The notes: a model not told the origin generated them from the sequence alone. Counted from the stretch's first letter, positions 28,680 to 43,310 are shown. The stretch: 64,000 bases of DNA from Pelecanus crispus (GCF_030463565.1 NC_134643.1:82023721-82087720), one strand, 5' to 3'. Numbers and translations: made by a program.

Positions 28680-31600
28680 CAAACCAGTGGAAACTCTAAC
28701 TTCCAGCAATCTTAAGACACTTGAGAGAAGTTCTGAAGATGGCACTGCAGTGATGTGAGTACCTTTTGAGGGCTGATGTCTTGGATGCTTGTGGAGTTTT
28801 TTGTTTGAGGTTTTCTTGTGGGCGAGTGTTGAGTTCCCCGGGTACTTTTACCTGTGTTGCACATGTCTGTGTCTCTCATGTTCCAAAATGTTTACTAACT
28901 GTAATTCTGTCACATAATTTCAGAGAAGGGATGTGATATGCCCTCGTGGCCTTGATGTGTTTATGAAATGTAAAATGTCATGCAGTGTGATATCTCCTGT
29001 CTGATTGACTCTCGTATTAGAGACCCATTTTGAGCTGGTTTCAAGTGCTACATCCAGTATATTTTTTCACTTGGTGAAGAGTTGAAGGGCAAAAGTAAGT
29101 GCACATGCTGTTACAAGAGGTATTTTTTTTATGAGGTTAAGAGCAAACAGTGTAAATACTAGGCTGGAGTTTGAATTCACTTATGTGGGTTTTATTTTCC
29201 TTTCAGTAGCTGGTGCATATAGAGATTATGCTCTTGGAGATGGTAGGTGAGTCTGTTCTAATGCAGTGAAAGTTGGGACCTTATGATCACAGGCTGCAGT
29301 CCTCTGATCAATACAGTTGGGATATCCCTCAGAAGTCACTTGTGTAACTTGCACAGACAGAAATATTGGAATGCAGACTGCAGTTCAGTGTTGGCAATAA
29401 AAGACCTGAGAAGCTGTGTCAATAAAACTGGATTCTTTCCACCGTGTAATATCAGCCTGGCAATGATGTATTGGGCCCAAGGGAGCGGTGTAACAGCGGG
29501 TGGATTTGAACCTGCCTGCTGAGCTGCGGCTGGGGAGTCAAGAGGACAGTGTCACAGGCGGCTAGTAAGTAACTCTGCTGCTGCGCCTCATTACTCCTGA
29601 GGCATGAAATGCAACAGGTTTTTCTTGCGCAGCAATCCTTCAACTCAGTGCTGCAATGTCCTTTCTCTGTTTTCTGATTTGCTGTTCTTTACCCCTGTAG
29701 TCCTTTGTTAATATAGCTATCGAGATTTGGCTAGGCTGCAGTCTAGGTAACTGCCACAGGGTGTCACTGGAATACAAAAGGAGTAGTGGATGTGATTGAA
29801 AAGGGCTGGAAACTTTGCTGAAACAGTGCGTTGGAAACTGCTTTCTCTTCAAGCTCTTTTCATGAACATTTGCATTCTAGTTGCATTCGTTGTACCAAGT
29901 GACCAAGGTCTTGGTGGCCTTGCTGGCAAGCTGGGTGTGGTACCAGCTGGACCCGTGAGCGGAGCCACACAGCGCTTAACTGAGAGGCAACTACAGGCTG
30001 AAGCAGTACTGGGGCTGTGAGGAGGAGATGGTGCAGAGATCTTCAGCTGAAAGTCTTGATCTTGAAAAATAAAAATCTTGTGTTGATACTCGGGGTTTTC
30101 TCAGTGTGTCTGGTATGAAAATGAAAGTATGGATCAGCAGTAATTCAGATGGAAGCACTTGAGGTTCGGCTCCTGTCCATGGCTGTTGATCATAACCTCA
30201 GTACACCATCTGTAACATGGAGTTTAATAGTATTTTCTCAGCAACACTGTTTTGATCATAGGTGTGTTGAAGACTGAGGTGTTCTCATCCCAAGACACTG
30301 GTGCGTAGTAAGTTTTTCTCCTGTGGCCCATTGTGCTGGGAAAAACATTCATCCAGCATAGTGAATGGAACTAGGGAACTGATGTGTCTAGAAACTGATT
30401 GTAACACCTTCTAATTCCCCGCAACCCCAGCCCAAAAATGTTCATCTTGATCAGATCTTCTTTCCAGTTCATCACCAGCCCTACAAACCAGTGTTGCTGC
30501 CAGAGTGCAAAACATGGTATGAACACGGTACGAACTGAGACCCTTTAGCTAGTGGGTGAGGGGAGAGAGGTGAAACAAGAAAGGGGGAAAGGGGAAGAAA
30601 TTATCCATCTACGTGACGGCCTAAAATTCCAGACTTTTACCCTACCTTCGTAGTGTGTGGGGTACAGCTAATCTCGCGCAAATGAACACATTTGTTTGGG
30701 GAGAATCTTTGTGTTGATCAGATATATCTAGTCAGCTTAAAATCTAATGCTTTGCTAACTCCCAAGTTATTTCTTAGGAGAGGGAGTGTGAAAGGGGAAT
30801 GTCTTGGAATTGTCATTAAAATATCTTGTCTCCAGTCTATCATGCCAGTAAAAGCCCTTTAGCTTTGCAAGGGATTTATGTGGTTCTCTTTTCATTAATG
30901 CGTTAATGGGAGGTGCATACCAAAACATCTGGACATCAACTGGAGAGTAATGTCCTTTGCTATATGCTGTCCAAACCTTGTGGTGCTTGGGAAGGTGTTG
31001 GTGCTCACCAGGAACTTGAGGCTATAACCTATTTGCATATAACCGGTTTTTAAAAATTAAAATGCTAATATAGGCAACCTTTATGCTTGCCTAAACTTGT
31101 TTTTTGGTGAGACACCATGCAAAATTGCTTGTGCATGTTCTCCTCCCCCTGATCTCACTGTTCAAAGTGAGATTGCTGGCAAGACATGCTTCTTCAGCAC
31201 TCGGACTTTGGTATAGAATTACTGGAGTCTGAGTTTCCTTGTGTAAAATTCATTGTTTCTGCAAACTCTTTCTAACTCATGTGCCGTCTGTGAGGGATGG
31301 GAGGCTGTGTTTCAAGTTAAACCAGAAGCAGAGTGCAGAGGAAAACCCTTCTCCTGAGGAACCCTTTTCTTTTTCAGATATTACCTGGCTCAGACAAGTT
31401 AACATCTCTTCTTACTAGGTTTTTTCTGTGTTATGTTCTTTTTGTGGTGGATTTTTTCCTGTGTGTGTGGGCAATCCTTCAAGGACTGGATGCTTCTGTG
31501 ACTGACCCTGCCCGATGTACCTTGGCACATTGCACCTTCTCTGTGCCCCTTATACGTAACTGGAAGCTGGCTTGGAGTCCACTGCACTGCAGATACCGCT

Positions 31601-33206
31601 TGCGGTTGTGTCAGTGTAAATGGGATGTTTCCAAAGAGCTCCCTGGAAAGTGTGATATTCTTATGGATCAGGACATTATAAGTCATAGTGATCAAGAGAA
31701 TTCAAAACACATAACTTCTATCTGGCTGTGTTTCAGTGAGTAACCCTTTGCCTCTAGTTCTTGGTGAGACCAACAAGATGGTGTGATGTGCTCCAAGAAG
31801 CAGGAGATGGGTGCTGCAGTACATGTTGTCCTGGTGATATGTTTCACAAATTTTAAATAAAATTGCTTATGTTTTAAAATGTTCCTTTCAATATGATACC
31901 AACCACAAATAAAAGTGCCGGAAAGGCACTGCTGACTCTCGGTGCTGACTGATTTCTCTTTGCAAGGAATGGGTCAGGGATGTTCAGCCGGCTGAGGAGG
32001 AGGATGGGCAAAAGGTTGGTCAGGGTTTTATCAATTCTCATCTTTCATAATAGCAGTCTTGCAGGATTTCTGTTAGCTAAACAAAGCCAGAACCTAAAGG
32101 GAAAGCTTTGATTTTCCTTTTAATCCTTAGGTCTCTTGATTTCATCTGAGTAAACAGAATTTTTATCTGTAATAGGAACTGGAATAGATACTGGAGATGG
32201 AACTTCTTGAATAATGCATGCTGCTTTACCTCCTGTGAAGTTAAATCTCATTTTCTGTGATACCTAAGTGGCAAAAAGCAGATGATTGGGATGGAAGTAC
32301 ATGTTTGCATTTATACATTTGTACAAACAGGATGACTTAGAGTAGAATACTTACGCTGTTGCTTTTTGTTGCCTCCCATCGAGGGGCCTTGTCACCAGTT
32401 TTAGTATTAACTGAAATTTGGAGTCAATTTGGGTGGTGGCTGAGTAGCTTTCATTGCAATAGTTTGAAAAACTCCACTGTTTTATGTTTCCTTAGTTATC
32501 CATCTGATTTATTAGATTCTGTGGTAGAGAAGGCAGTAAGGAAGCATGTATTAGTCATTAAGATTAGAGGCTTAATTTCTTTTCTTGAACATTTGTGTAG
32601 ATTTTTTTTTTTTCTTTTGGTTATCTGAAATCATTCCCAAGGTCTGAAGTGTTCTTGGATGTATGGGTGTGTGGTGGCAGAAACAAAATTGCTGTTTTAT
32701 CAAAGATTAATCTAAACTTCACACAGCTTTGTCATCTTTGGAGCCAAGAGCCCAGTGGAGCTTTAAAATGGAGTTGACTGCACCTCTTCTTTTTGCTAAC
32801 ACATGGTGGTCTGGAGACTTGAGGTGCCAGCGTGGATTCACTTTGGCCAACCTAACACATGAGGTGCTGCAGGACCATGCTTTGGAGAGGACAGGGATTT
32901 GGCTGTGGCTTCAAATTCTGTGGGCTATTTGGCCTCTTGCCTCAACCTGGCAACACAGAAGTTGCAAAAAATGCAAACCCATGGGTTTTTTGTCCATGTT
33001 GTCTTTGACATCTTAGCAGTAAAACAAAAAGCCCAGTAACAAATGCAGTGTTCTATGAGTAAGGATCACTGCAGGCAGTTGGCGTTTGCTTGCTTCATTT
33101 CCTAATAAAGACAACAGGAGATAAAAATCAGACTTTGGTTCACATATTAAATTGGTCTCAAGTTGTAATCATTTCAAGGGTCCAGATGGCTGGTTTGATG
33201 GATTTT

Positions 33207-33238
33207 TTTATTATTATTTTATTTATTTATTTATTTTT
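33207..33238. repeat. (TTTA)n-like microsatellite
   Basis: TTATTATTATTTTATTTATTTATTTATTTTT, a short AT microsatellite. Confidence 0.7.
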
Positions 33239-34523
33239 CCACATTGTGAGTCTAATTAAACTAACTGTGATCCTGGCTTGGACAAGTTATGTGCAGATAT
33301 TATGCGATACTTACAGCTTCTTATTGAATGACCAACAAAAAGAGAAGAATAAAATTTCATATTAATTTATTTCAATCTTTCATAATACCTAGCTGCCAGT
33401 GAAGCAGCATTATAGAGATATGCTGCCTACCTGCTGTCATGCGTTAGGAGATAAATGTGATGCTGCTGTCTGTCCTTGCTTAGTCGTCAAGTGTTCTGTC
33501 TTTAATATCTGGATGTTGGGAGCATCTGCTGGTATCTTTGTGAACAACAAACAAAGCTAATGGTAGTTATTAGTGAAGTTTTGTGCAAAAATGTGTTTCT
33601 TCTGCTATAAAAGAGATTGCTGTTCCCTGTGACCTCGGTAAAGTGTTGCTGTGCTGCTACTTTGAACAACAGGGGTTTTAGGTGTCTTGCTTTTACAAAA
33701 ATTATCTGCTGCTGTGGGGTGTTTGTGTGAATATACCATCTGTGTGAAAGACCCTGCTACTACAAAACTCTAATTACAATCTTAAGTTAGATTTGTGCTT
33801 CAACTAGCTGTTGGGTTTTGGTTGTTGCTTTTTTTTAAGTTAAGAAGAAGCAAGGCTCACTCAGTTCTGTTCTGTGTGTAACAATTTTATAGGTACGCAG
33901 AGGTGCATTGCGGACAGGAAGGGGAAGGCATTGACTCTCACTGCATGTTGAAATGGGCATGTGAAGTGTTTCAAAGTCTGTTTGCTAAAAGTTTAGAAAC
34001 TTCTGGAGGCTGATGAGGAACTTGACACAAATCTAAGTCTTCACTAGCTTGTAATTATTACACCAGTAGTAAACATGGAATTTGATCAGTGAAATGGATG
34101 CTGTAGCACTTAATGTTTAACGAAGACTAGCACGTTTAGAAATCAGTGTAGCCAATGTCAAAGGTACTGCAGGAAAAAAAAATTAACAGAGTTGGAGTGA
34201 TGAAAACAGGCAAATTCTTCTGACGTAAAATGCAGAGGCTGATGAGCTGTCAGTTTTCGAGAATGGATTTGGACTAATTTTTAAAAATGCTGGAAGTCTG
34301 TTTTACATGATTCTTCTGTTTTAAACATATGAATATGCCTGACTCTTGCAGTGGTGAAGGGAGACATGGGGTTTATTGAACCTGGAAGGCAGAGTTTTTC
34401 CATGACGTGGGCCTTGAGCTTCTCCAAATCAGCTTTTAAACATACTGGTCTCAATATCTTTGTTTTTGAAAGGCACAGGCTTTTCTCATCTCAAGAAATT
34501 CAGACCAAAAGTGTAAAAGCATT

Positions 34524-34580
34524 TAAAAAAACCCAAAACAAACAACATAAAAAAACAAACAAAAAGCAACAAAAAAGCCC
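34524..34580. repeat. A/C-dominated low-complexity tract
   Basis: AAAAAAACCCAAAACAAAC-type sequence with almost no G or T. It shares its style with 3621-3690 and 62125-62259. Confidence 0.75.
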
Positions 34581-37500
34581 GGCTGGTTAAAGCTATTTGC
34601 CTGAAGTGTGTTTCTCCAAAGGGCCTTTTAAAATGATCTCTAGTACCTCAACTGATGATTGGGCTGTAGTGGTGTTTTAAACTTACCCTTCTTTACTTTA
34701 AATGCCAAATGCCTTTATTAGTATCTGAACCCAGTTACTTTTGTTGTTAATGTTTGTATCTGTATTTGGATGAAGAATGTGAAGAATCAACCTAACCCTT
34801 CATGCCAGGCCATGGGACAAATATGGGAAGAGTAGATTTATTTTTCATGTTAGAGCTCTTACCTGTGCAAAGAAAACTGAGGTGTTGTGTCTACCTTGGT
34901 GCCACCTCAGCTTGTGGAGGAAAGCATCTACAAAGGTGCAGGTTAAAGTTTTGATCGCATCAACTACTTAAAATCTAGATTAAAATAAAGTTGTTTTCCT
35001 GTGCAGTGAATCGACAGGAGTGAATTAGATATAGAGGCTCTGTACCACGGCAGTAGGACTGATGTGAAAAAGGTCGATCTCTCAATAAAGATACAGAAAA
35101 CTGGTTGAGTGAGTTGGCTAAAAATGGGCTGTGCTCATGTATGCCATCATGGTCAATGTGCAACAGGGAAAGATAAGGATAGTGCATACAGGACAAAAGA
35201 AAAGGGAGAGATTGTTAAATATTGACAGATCAGGTATACTTTTGGAAAAAGGGGAGAAACTGAGGATGTTTGTTTTCCGACCTCTAATCAATTAATATTT
35301 AACCAGTGGTCATGGGCGACTCATCTCTGCTATCTGTTATTTGTAAATGCAATTTTGAGATGAAAGAAAAATATGGTGATCAGCATAACCAAGGAATTAT
35401 CTGGGAAATAAAAAAGGGAGAACATTTCTGGCAGGTTAGGAACCTGAATTGGCTCATTGTGGGATCCGGCAGGCACCAGGGCTGGTGTGGGGAGAAATCC
35501 CATGGGTTGTGGAGTGAGGTCATATCGGGGCCAGCTGAGATCAGCTTTACCAGTTGTGGAGCCGCAACCTCATGTGGTTGAGTAACACAGGCTTACGGCT
35601 GCGGTTGCTACGTCATTCTCCATAAATCCATCACAGAGATTTCCATCTGGAAACATCTGGCACTGTGCTGGTTCAAACTAGCTGTCCCAGCTAGGTACTT
35701 CAGAAATAAGGAGACACTTATCTTGGTGGTTTTAAGGCGTGCACATTACCAAATGAGGTTCTGGACTCAATGCGGAGAAGATAACATGCACGGAATTTAT
35801 TGAGGCACATGGGTTTTCTGTGAAGTCTCCTGGCTGGATTCGCTTCTACGCTTTGCTGACCAACTTATCACCTGGGAATTGTGGAGCAGGCTGGAAGGGC
35901 GGCCGTGCAGTGGCTGTGGGTGGTGGGATAGTGGCAGGAGTGGAGGTCTGGCTGTCTCAGCTGGACCTGTGGACTTGCACCTCTGTGGTTTTCTGTACAA
36001 ATATTTGGTATTCTGCTCTTTGATTCCCTGTTTGATTTAGTGATTTTCCAAAAGCAGGGGTGAACAAAACAGGCTAAGCTAATGATTTGGGGCTTTCTTC
36101 CTAAAAGCAGCAAATTGATCTTTTCTTTGGAAAGCAGTCATCAGAGGGAACTGAGGTTGAAAAAGATTAAAAAGTGCCGAGACTTTTTGTTTAGGAGCTG
36201 TTTTGATGCTAAATATTTTGATGCTTTTGATTTTCCTCCTCCCTTATCATCTTAACTCAAGGGGATTAACAGGAAAACGAAATCTGTACTACTTCTAATT
36301 TTTGACCTTACTGAAGTTTTTCAGAAGGCAGATCACAGACTATACTGTGCTAAACTGCCTCTTTATTATCCAGATTGCTAGGCTTATTTTTCTTGCTTAT
36401 CAAAATAAGGTGCAGTGAAGTCGAGATAAGGGCATATTATTATATTGTTCAAGCCCTGAATATCAGAAATAAAATGAAATAAATCTTACTATGCATTTGA
36501 AAACCAGAGAAATCTCTCTCTCTGTCATTTCCACAGCTTCTAGTCCGTACTACTATGCCTTAAATGAAACTTGCAGTGTGTGGGGGCTTCCGTTTGTTTG
36601 ACTGAAGTCTCTGTGCATGTAAGAACAAAATGAATGTGACCTCTTCGCAAGCGCTTTTCTCCTCCTGTGGCCCACCACACCAGTTACTTCCCCTTTGAAA
36701 TATTTCCTTCACAAAATAGAGCCACAAATGCACCCTGGCATGAAATAGAAGGGATTTGGGTTGATGGCATTTGGGTTTAAAAAAATAAAAGAGATTTTCT
36801 AGTATGTGAATTCTCAGAAGCAGGGGCATTGCTCAGGCATGAGATGGTTGAGGGAGGCCAGACTAGCAGATAATGTGCTAAATTAAGTGTCTCGTGGTAT
36901 GCTTAATGCTTTTGTTGTGTAAGACTAGTTATTGGGTTGTTTCTTGGAATTAAAAGCAAGTTGTATATTTTTATTATTATTATTACTCATTTTTATATTA
37001 GGTATAGGTGGAGCTAATGTCTCAGTAGGATTGGGGTGGGGAGCGGGAACTGGCTTTAGCTCAGTATTTACCAGTGCCCAAAAGGCTATTATTCAGCCTC
37101 TATATTCACCTTAATATGTCAGATTACAAATGAGTACTTCCTTGGTATTTGTGGATAGTTATTATAGTAAAAATGAGAATGATTTTACTTTTCTTTCAAA
37201 TATATGGTAAAAAGGTCTTTGGACCTTGGGGTAACAGTCTTTATGTGAGCACATGTAATGTTTAGATAACTTTTTCCCCAGAACTTTTAATGAAATAGTT
37301 AAGTTTCTCTAAAGCATTTGTCAAATTGGCATTTTCCATGAGCAAATCCAGTGTGTATATTCATCAGTGTGCTTTGATTGCTTTCACTCAGCAATAATAT
37401 TTGCCTTTAATGGCCCCCTCTCCAAACTTGCTTCACCCTTCTCATTAATAGGGCAGTTTCTGGAGAGCTTCTGCGACAGAAGCAACTCTACAGGCACGCT

Positions 37501-38449
37501 GGGACTGTTTCCTGTAAAGCCACCAAGGAGCAGATAGGCTGAGGAGCAGCTAAGTTGCTGTCTCCTGAGCCTCAGTTAGCTGCATGCCTTGTGCCACGCT
37601 GTGATGGAGCAAGCACAGCAAAAAAGCAAAAGTAGGATGGGGTGGGATACAATGGAAAAAGGGGCTGGACCCCCTTCTTGAGCACAAGGAAAAGAATCCG
37701 TGCCAAAGTTCTAGCTGTAATATGCCTTAACATACTGGTGTCGGCTATTCTGTAAGTACATTTCCACTCCCTCTGCATAATGGTAAAATAAGGTAATGTC
37801 TCCAGTCACAAACTCGCTGCGCCATCTACTTGCTCTATTGTCTGTTTGAAATTGTGTCAGTGTAATTGTAGGGGAGGGGCAAGAGTTCTGCTGGTGAGAA
37901 TTTAAGTGCGATTTCATTAAATGTTGGTATTTGGCTCAGAGCTATTGCTATCCCACTTTACATTCTCAGCTGTGGGACATTTTCTCCTGAAATGAAGCCA
38001 GGATGTGCTCACTTGCACAGAGCTGTGTGCAAATGCCTTTTTTTCCCTTGAGTCTCAGTTATCAAAGTTTGGAATCTGCTGTACCTAACTTATATCTCAT
38101 TTTGTTCATTTAACACACTAGACTGGTTCCAGCAAAAATGTTGGTAATGAAACACAGGGATAAGAAAATTTTAAGCCTGAAAGAAAATTGTTCAGTTCAT
38201 TCACAGGAAATGTAATAAATGACCTTAAAATAGTGCCTTATCTCACGTTTATGTGAAACTTAAATTCTTGTTTGTCTGGTTTTTTTCTTACAAAAGGAAT
38301 AAACATTCTCTGCATCCGTAAGGATCAGAGAGCTGAAAGACTCCTGTGTTCGTGTGTTTTCTTTTTCCTTTCTATTTTTTCTTCACAGTGACATTTTAGA
38401 TCTTGCCTACCTGAAGAGCCTTATCCTTAAAATAATACTTGTCACCAGG

Positions 38450-38696
38450 GTGCGTAATGGCGGAAGAGCAGCTGCTCCCCATGGAGCTTCCTGTAGTTCC
38501 AGGGCTGCTGCTGCTGGAGGAGCCAAGTCCTCTTCTCCTGGGCTGCTCCCTTGCAGGTGCTGGTGCAGGTATTGCTATTGTAAAACAGGGCAGGGAATGG
38601 GCATGCCCTATTCTAAAAGTGCAACTTTACACTGGCCTAAAGGCAACAGTTTTGCTGGTATTTTGGGTCAAAACAGATCATTTCTTAGCAGATTAG
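38450..38696 (+). other. GC-richer island with coding-like open frame, status uncertain
   Basis: Within an AT-rich intron, a segment preceded by an acceptor-like GTCACCAG opens with ATG GCG GAA GAG at 38457. It stays open for 79 codons (MAEEQLLPMELPVVPG..., Leu/Pro/Glu-rich) to 38696. Donor-like CAG|GTGCTG and CAG|GTATTG sites lie near 38562-38574. A second frame (38354-38836, 160 codons) is also open. I recognise no family. It could be an alternative or lineage-specific exon, a decayed gene fragment, or chance. Confidence 0.25.
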
Positions 38697-38701
38697 GTTC
38701 A

Positions 38702-38751
38702 GTGGTGGGTTTGGTGGGTTTGGGTTGGGGTTTGTTTTTTTTTTTTTTTGG
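38702..38751. repeat. G/T-only tract ending in poly-T
   Basis: GTGGTGGGTTTGGTGGGTTT then GGGTTGGGG and a T16 run. It has four or more G-runs on the plus strand and so has G-quadruplex potential in the BORCS5 pre-mRNA. Confidence 0.85.
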
Positions 38752-39742
38752 CTTTGATTTCAACAGTGAGCCTTTGAAACAAGACCTGGGATTTCTGACA
38801 ATGTTGTTCTGCTTAATAAAAAAGCAAAAAAGTTAAGTAGCTGGTTTTGGTTTTCATAAATAATTAGCATTATGAGGAAATGGATCATCAGGACCTCTGC
38901 ACATTAGAAAGCAGTAAGGCAAATGACAATGCCAAAGTTTTGGAGTTTTTTGCCTTCTTATTCTTTAACTGTATGTTCCATGAGGCCTATGAAGCAAAAG
39001 ACAGACTCTCTTAACAATAGGCCCTAATGTTCAAAATGGCCTCAGGTCACACCATAGCAGCTTTTGATTCAGAGTTGAGATAGGAAGATCTCCTCAGTAT
39101 TCTTGCCCTTGCAAGTATGAACTTGGAAGGATACTGTTGTGAGCGTCTTCACTAGAAAGACCTCACAGTAGGATGATTCCATCAAAGATTGCAAGGTTTT
39201 AAAGACATCTGTTGCCTGAATGTAGGTAGGGGTTAATGAATTGCAAAATGTACAGTTTAGTTCAAGGGGATGCCTTACATTCCCATTCTCATGTGAAGTG
39301 GCAGTGTAAAGATATTGACGTGATCTCTTCTGTCCAGGAAGGCATACTGTCCAAAACTAAAAAGGGAGAAAGAATGGTTAGATTGATTCTTTGCTCTTAC
39401 AGTGTAGAAGGCAGTTAATTGCTGTAGCCCCAGAGAGCTCTGCTCTTCTGAGGTGTCATGGAGGAGTTTGGCGTGACATTAAATATACTTGCCCTTAGGT
39501 GTGTTCTTGTTATGTAGCTAATCATGCACTCTAAAGGTGATGCTGTAGCTAATGGATTTTTTTAAACCTATACAGAGGGGTTTGTGCTTAACTCCTGTGC
39601 CACCTGCTTCGGGATAATAACCATAGCTTTGTGTTAGAAAACTGTTCTGTATTGAGAAATATATTCCTCAAGTGAAATAATTTGTAGACCTTTGACATAT
39701 CTGTGGTTAATGTCCTTATTTTGGGATGTTGGTATCTTAGGG

Positions 39743-39820
39743 GTGTTTGTGTGTATATATATGTAAAAATGTATGTGTATGTGCATGTTCATATATACAC
39801 ATATGTATATATGTGCATAT
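39743..39820. repeat. TG/TA-rich microsatellite
   Basis: Imperfect GTGTATATATATG / TATGTGTATGTGCATG / ATATATACACATATG words. Confidence 0.75.
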
Positions 39821-42800
39821 TTTTAATGCTTGTGGTAGGTTAGATAAAACACTGCAGGATGCAGAGAAGCAGATAATGTTCCATGCACTAGAACAGATGG
39901 AACAAAACTGTAGCTTATCTAGTTCTGTCTGTTTAGATGTTAGAAGAAGTAAACCTTGTTGCTAGCTAGACATGTTCCTTCCTTGTAGGTGATTTAAGAA
40001 AGACTTTCCTGTACAAGCTTACTTTAAATGCTGATATTTTCAAGAGAAATCGGTGATTTTGGGACCCTTTGGTTTTTGGATGCTGTATTTCACGAACGTC
40101 TTTAAACAGTCCTAAAACAAAGGGCCCTTTCCTCAAGCTGCAACCCTTTGTGGTGTCCTAGTAGTGAAAGCATCTCCGAGGTCTTGGGCTGCAGCTCTGT
40201 GTGCTGTAGGAAACAGATGTGAAGCTTGAAGGGGTTTATTCTGCTGGTGGCTGCTGGTCATCATAGCAGTAGCACAGCTGGTAGGACAGGGCTGCTCTAA
40301 GGGGCTGTTGCACAAGGCAGGCCTAGCCAACCTAGCCTTGCATTCCTGTTAGGGTAGGTCCTACAGCATCCCCACCATCCATTCATCCTTCCTTCCATTG
40401 CTCCTGACCTGGTGGACCTGCAGTGAACTGAGGCAATGAGAGCAGATGGGTTTGCTCCTGGGCTAGGGAGTTGGATCAGTTCATGGAGGGGTCTAACGAG
40501 TACCGGTGAGGATGGGACCACCTAGTCAGGAGCACAGGGGAGGTGTGGGGAAAGAGGATGCTTACTTTTGGTGGCTGTGGACTGTTGGACCGACTCAGCC
40601 AGCGGTTTTTACTGGCAGGTAGAAATACCTAGGTGACTGTACACTGAAACGCATAAAGGGGACTCCTGTGATCTGCTTTGCTTGTCTTTGTTTCTGGGAA
40701 AAGTAAAGTAAAAAAAAGGTTATTTTAAGAACATCTTAAACCACTGCAGCCTTTTATTCAGTGACTGACTGTCACTTTTCAGTGAATGTTAAAAACATGG
40801 TCACAAAGTTGACTTTTCAGTGTCCCCCGCTTCAAATGCAAATAAACAGTCATTGCATAGTTGTTTTCTGATGTCTTTGAAAGGAAGCTATTTCTGCAAG
40901 TGGATACAATCTGTCTGTTATCTGAGCAGCAGTCCAGTGCGTGGCTGAACTGCTAATCAATTCCTGCGTGGAAAGGATGCCTGGAATATAGTTCAGAAAT
41001 GTTCTAGATTCATCATTTCTTAATAGAGGGATCAGACTGATGCATTAGTTTTGCTTTTTGGCTACATCTAGCAAACTAGCACCTCATGTAGGATTTGGAA
41101 AAGTAAAGTAAGGAAATACGCTGCCTTTTCTTTTTTTATTCTTTTCTTTTTCCTTAAATGAGCATTTGATTCCTATCAAAATGACATTTGTTGCCTTGAA
41201 ATTGTATAACCCTCTTGTATTAAAGTGAGGCAATCACTGAAGAACTGCAAGTTTAAAGGGTATTTGCTCTGAAAGCTTGCAGAAGGCAAAATTTCTCTGG
41301 CCTGTGCTAGCAAAGTGCTTGGCTTGGTCTCTACCTGTAGGATTAGTACCATGGGAATTGTTGTTCACTTCTTATGTGCAGGTTGTACCTAGGGTTTGTG
41401 TAGTTCATCTGCCTGTGCTGATGGATGGGAGAACATTAAAATGATGCTGTACACAACTGGAAAACTCTGAATGCAGAGACTGATGGAGAGAGGTTGATGT
41501 CCTCTCCAAGGCAAAGTGAGACAGTCTGGCTCCTCAGGGTCAAGTTATGCAATGTAGCTTCAGCTGATGTAATAGCTCCCTCCTGTCCAAAGAAAGGCGA
41601 ATACACCCCCTCACATTCCTCCTCTGCGTGCTGTTCCCCCTCCACTCATCCTCATTGAGTCTGACATTTATCTGACCCTATGTAAAGCTGATTGTCTTGC
41701 TAACCTGGCAGAAAACTCTTCTTGTGCCAGCTTAATTTTCCACCGTTAATAAGCTGATTTGATTTACTGCTCTATCAGGCAAGTCCCAGGGTTGGTACAA
41801 GAGAGGAGGTAGGCACAGAGCCACCCCTTTCCGATAATGATGAACCATTAGGAATGAGCTGACACAACTTCATGCCAACTCTTCATTCCTGTGGCACTTA
41901 AGCCAGTGTTGCTGCTTGATGACCCAGTCCCTTCCCACCTTTTCTTTGTGCTGGCTCCAGCACTTGTTGGATGATGTGCTGAAATGTGGCAGCATCTAAG
42001 CTGCTGTGAAACCACTGTCTCCAGGTGTGATAAAAGAGCTTTACCTGTGTTACTCTTGGTGAAACACAGGTTTTGCAGAGGGGTTTAACTCCCTGCTGGC
42101 ATTAGGCTGGTAGGCGCGTACTGGCGTCACACGGCACACGTGTGTCACGCTTTGTCTGTGCCTGGATCCTGCTCAGAACTCCAGGGTGCATCTGTCCCTT
42201 TAGATGAAGTCATGCCTTCCATGTCTGAGAGCAGCATTTGCTGGTTAAAATCGGTCTAGTAGTTAGAGAGTACTTTTGCCATTTATGTTGTCAGTCACAT
42301 GTATATTGACCGTTTCAGCTGAACTGTTTGTTTTTTCTGTTCCAGCAAACTACAGTAAGAAATTTGGACCCGACAATAAGTCTCTAGTGGAATAAAATTA
42401 GACTTTTTTTTTTTTTGGCCATGATTGCAATTGTTCTGGATATCAAAGACTCCTACTAATTCTTTTTTGTTTTTAAAGTCATTGAATAGCCTGTTCATTC
42501 TTGGCCATTTTCTTCTATTCCCCCTCTTCTCAAGTGGTTGCACAACTTGACATTAAAATCAATAATTCCTCATTGATAATTGCTCTCAGGCAATGACATC
42601 AGGATTTTCTGGAAATAAAAATTCATAGTGCTGATAGCAGACTATATGATTTCATTCTGGAAACTGGCCAGTACAGTCGGGCTCCCTGATGTACAGGATG
42701 CAAGGGAGGAGATGATACAACACTAGTGTGTGTATGTGCTGGACACATTTGGTCTGTGTTTTCTGTTTTGTTTTCAAGGGACTGCTATGTGACAAGAGTA

Positions 42801-43149
42801 TATCTTTAATCCAGGTATGCTCTGCTAAAATCAGAGCATCTCCTTGCTATTAATTGTTTGAGTATTTTGTTGTTCTGATACAGCTTTCCTGTTTTGTGTC
42901 TTTGCGTTATTTATTGTTGCCTGGCAGAGTGAATTAATTGCTTGTTAAAAATATTGCTGCAGGGATTAGTCTGCCATAGGCGTTTTACGTCTCGCCTTTC
43001 CGCAATTCCTGATGGTCTAATATGCGGGTTTTGGAGGCCTGGTGCAGACCTGCATTGAGGCAGCGCTCTGCTCTGAAGCAGATGTGTTCAAAAGGACTAT
43101 CAGGAACATTCTTCGTTTGCACGTGGGCGGAGTGGGCTTGGTGTTCAAG

Positions 43150-43310
43150 TGAGAGAGACCACGGCAGGCGGCTCCAGAAGTTAGGAATTGCAATTAGATG
43201 CTGGAACAGTTGACCACAGGATGCTGATGGGGCCAAGAATTTAACAACGTTCAAAAAGGAGTTGGATGTTTGCTTAGGGATTAGGAATAGAGGGAGTTGT
43301 CAGAATAAAT
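43150..43310 (+). mobile_element. Possible old CR1-like LINE remnant
   Basis: The words GATGCTGGAACAGTTGACCA and GTTCAAAAAGGAGTTGGATG resemble the pre-terminal region of old CR1-type LINEs, in plus orientation but much decayed. The family assignment is from memory of the consensus and is not secure. Confidence 0.3.

Noticed and set aside
29485-29560. tRNA-like T-loop word (GGTTCAAATCC on the minus strand)
   Set aside because: The flanking T-stem bases do not pair and no A-box, anticodon arm or acceptor stem can be drawn.
31333-31743. 136-codon plus-strand open frame in the intron
   Set aside because: No recognised domain, mixed low-complexity composition and no convincing splice context; a frame of this length can arise by chance in a 49-kb region.
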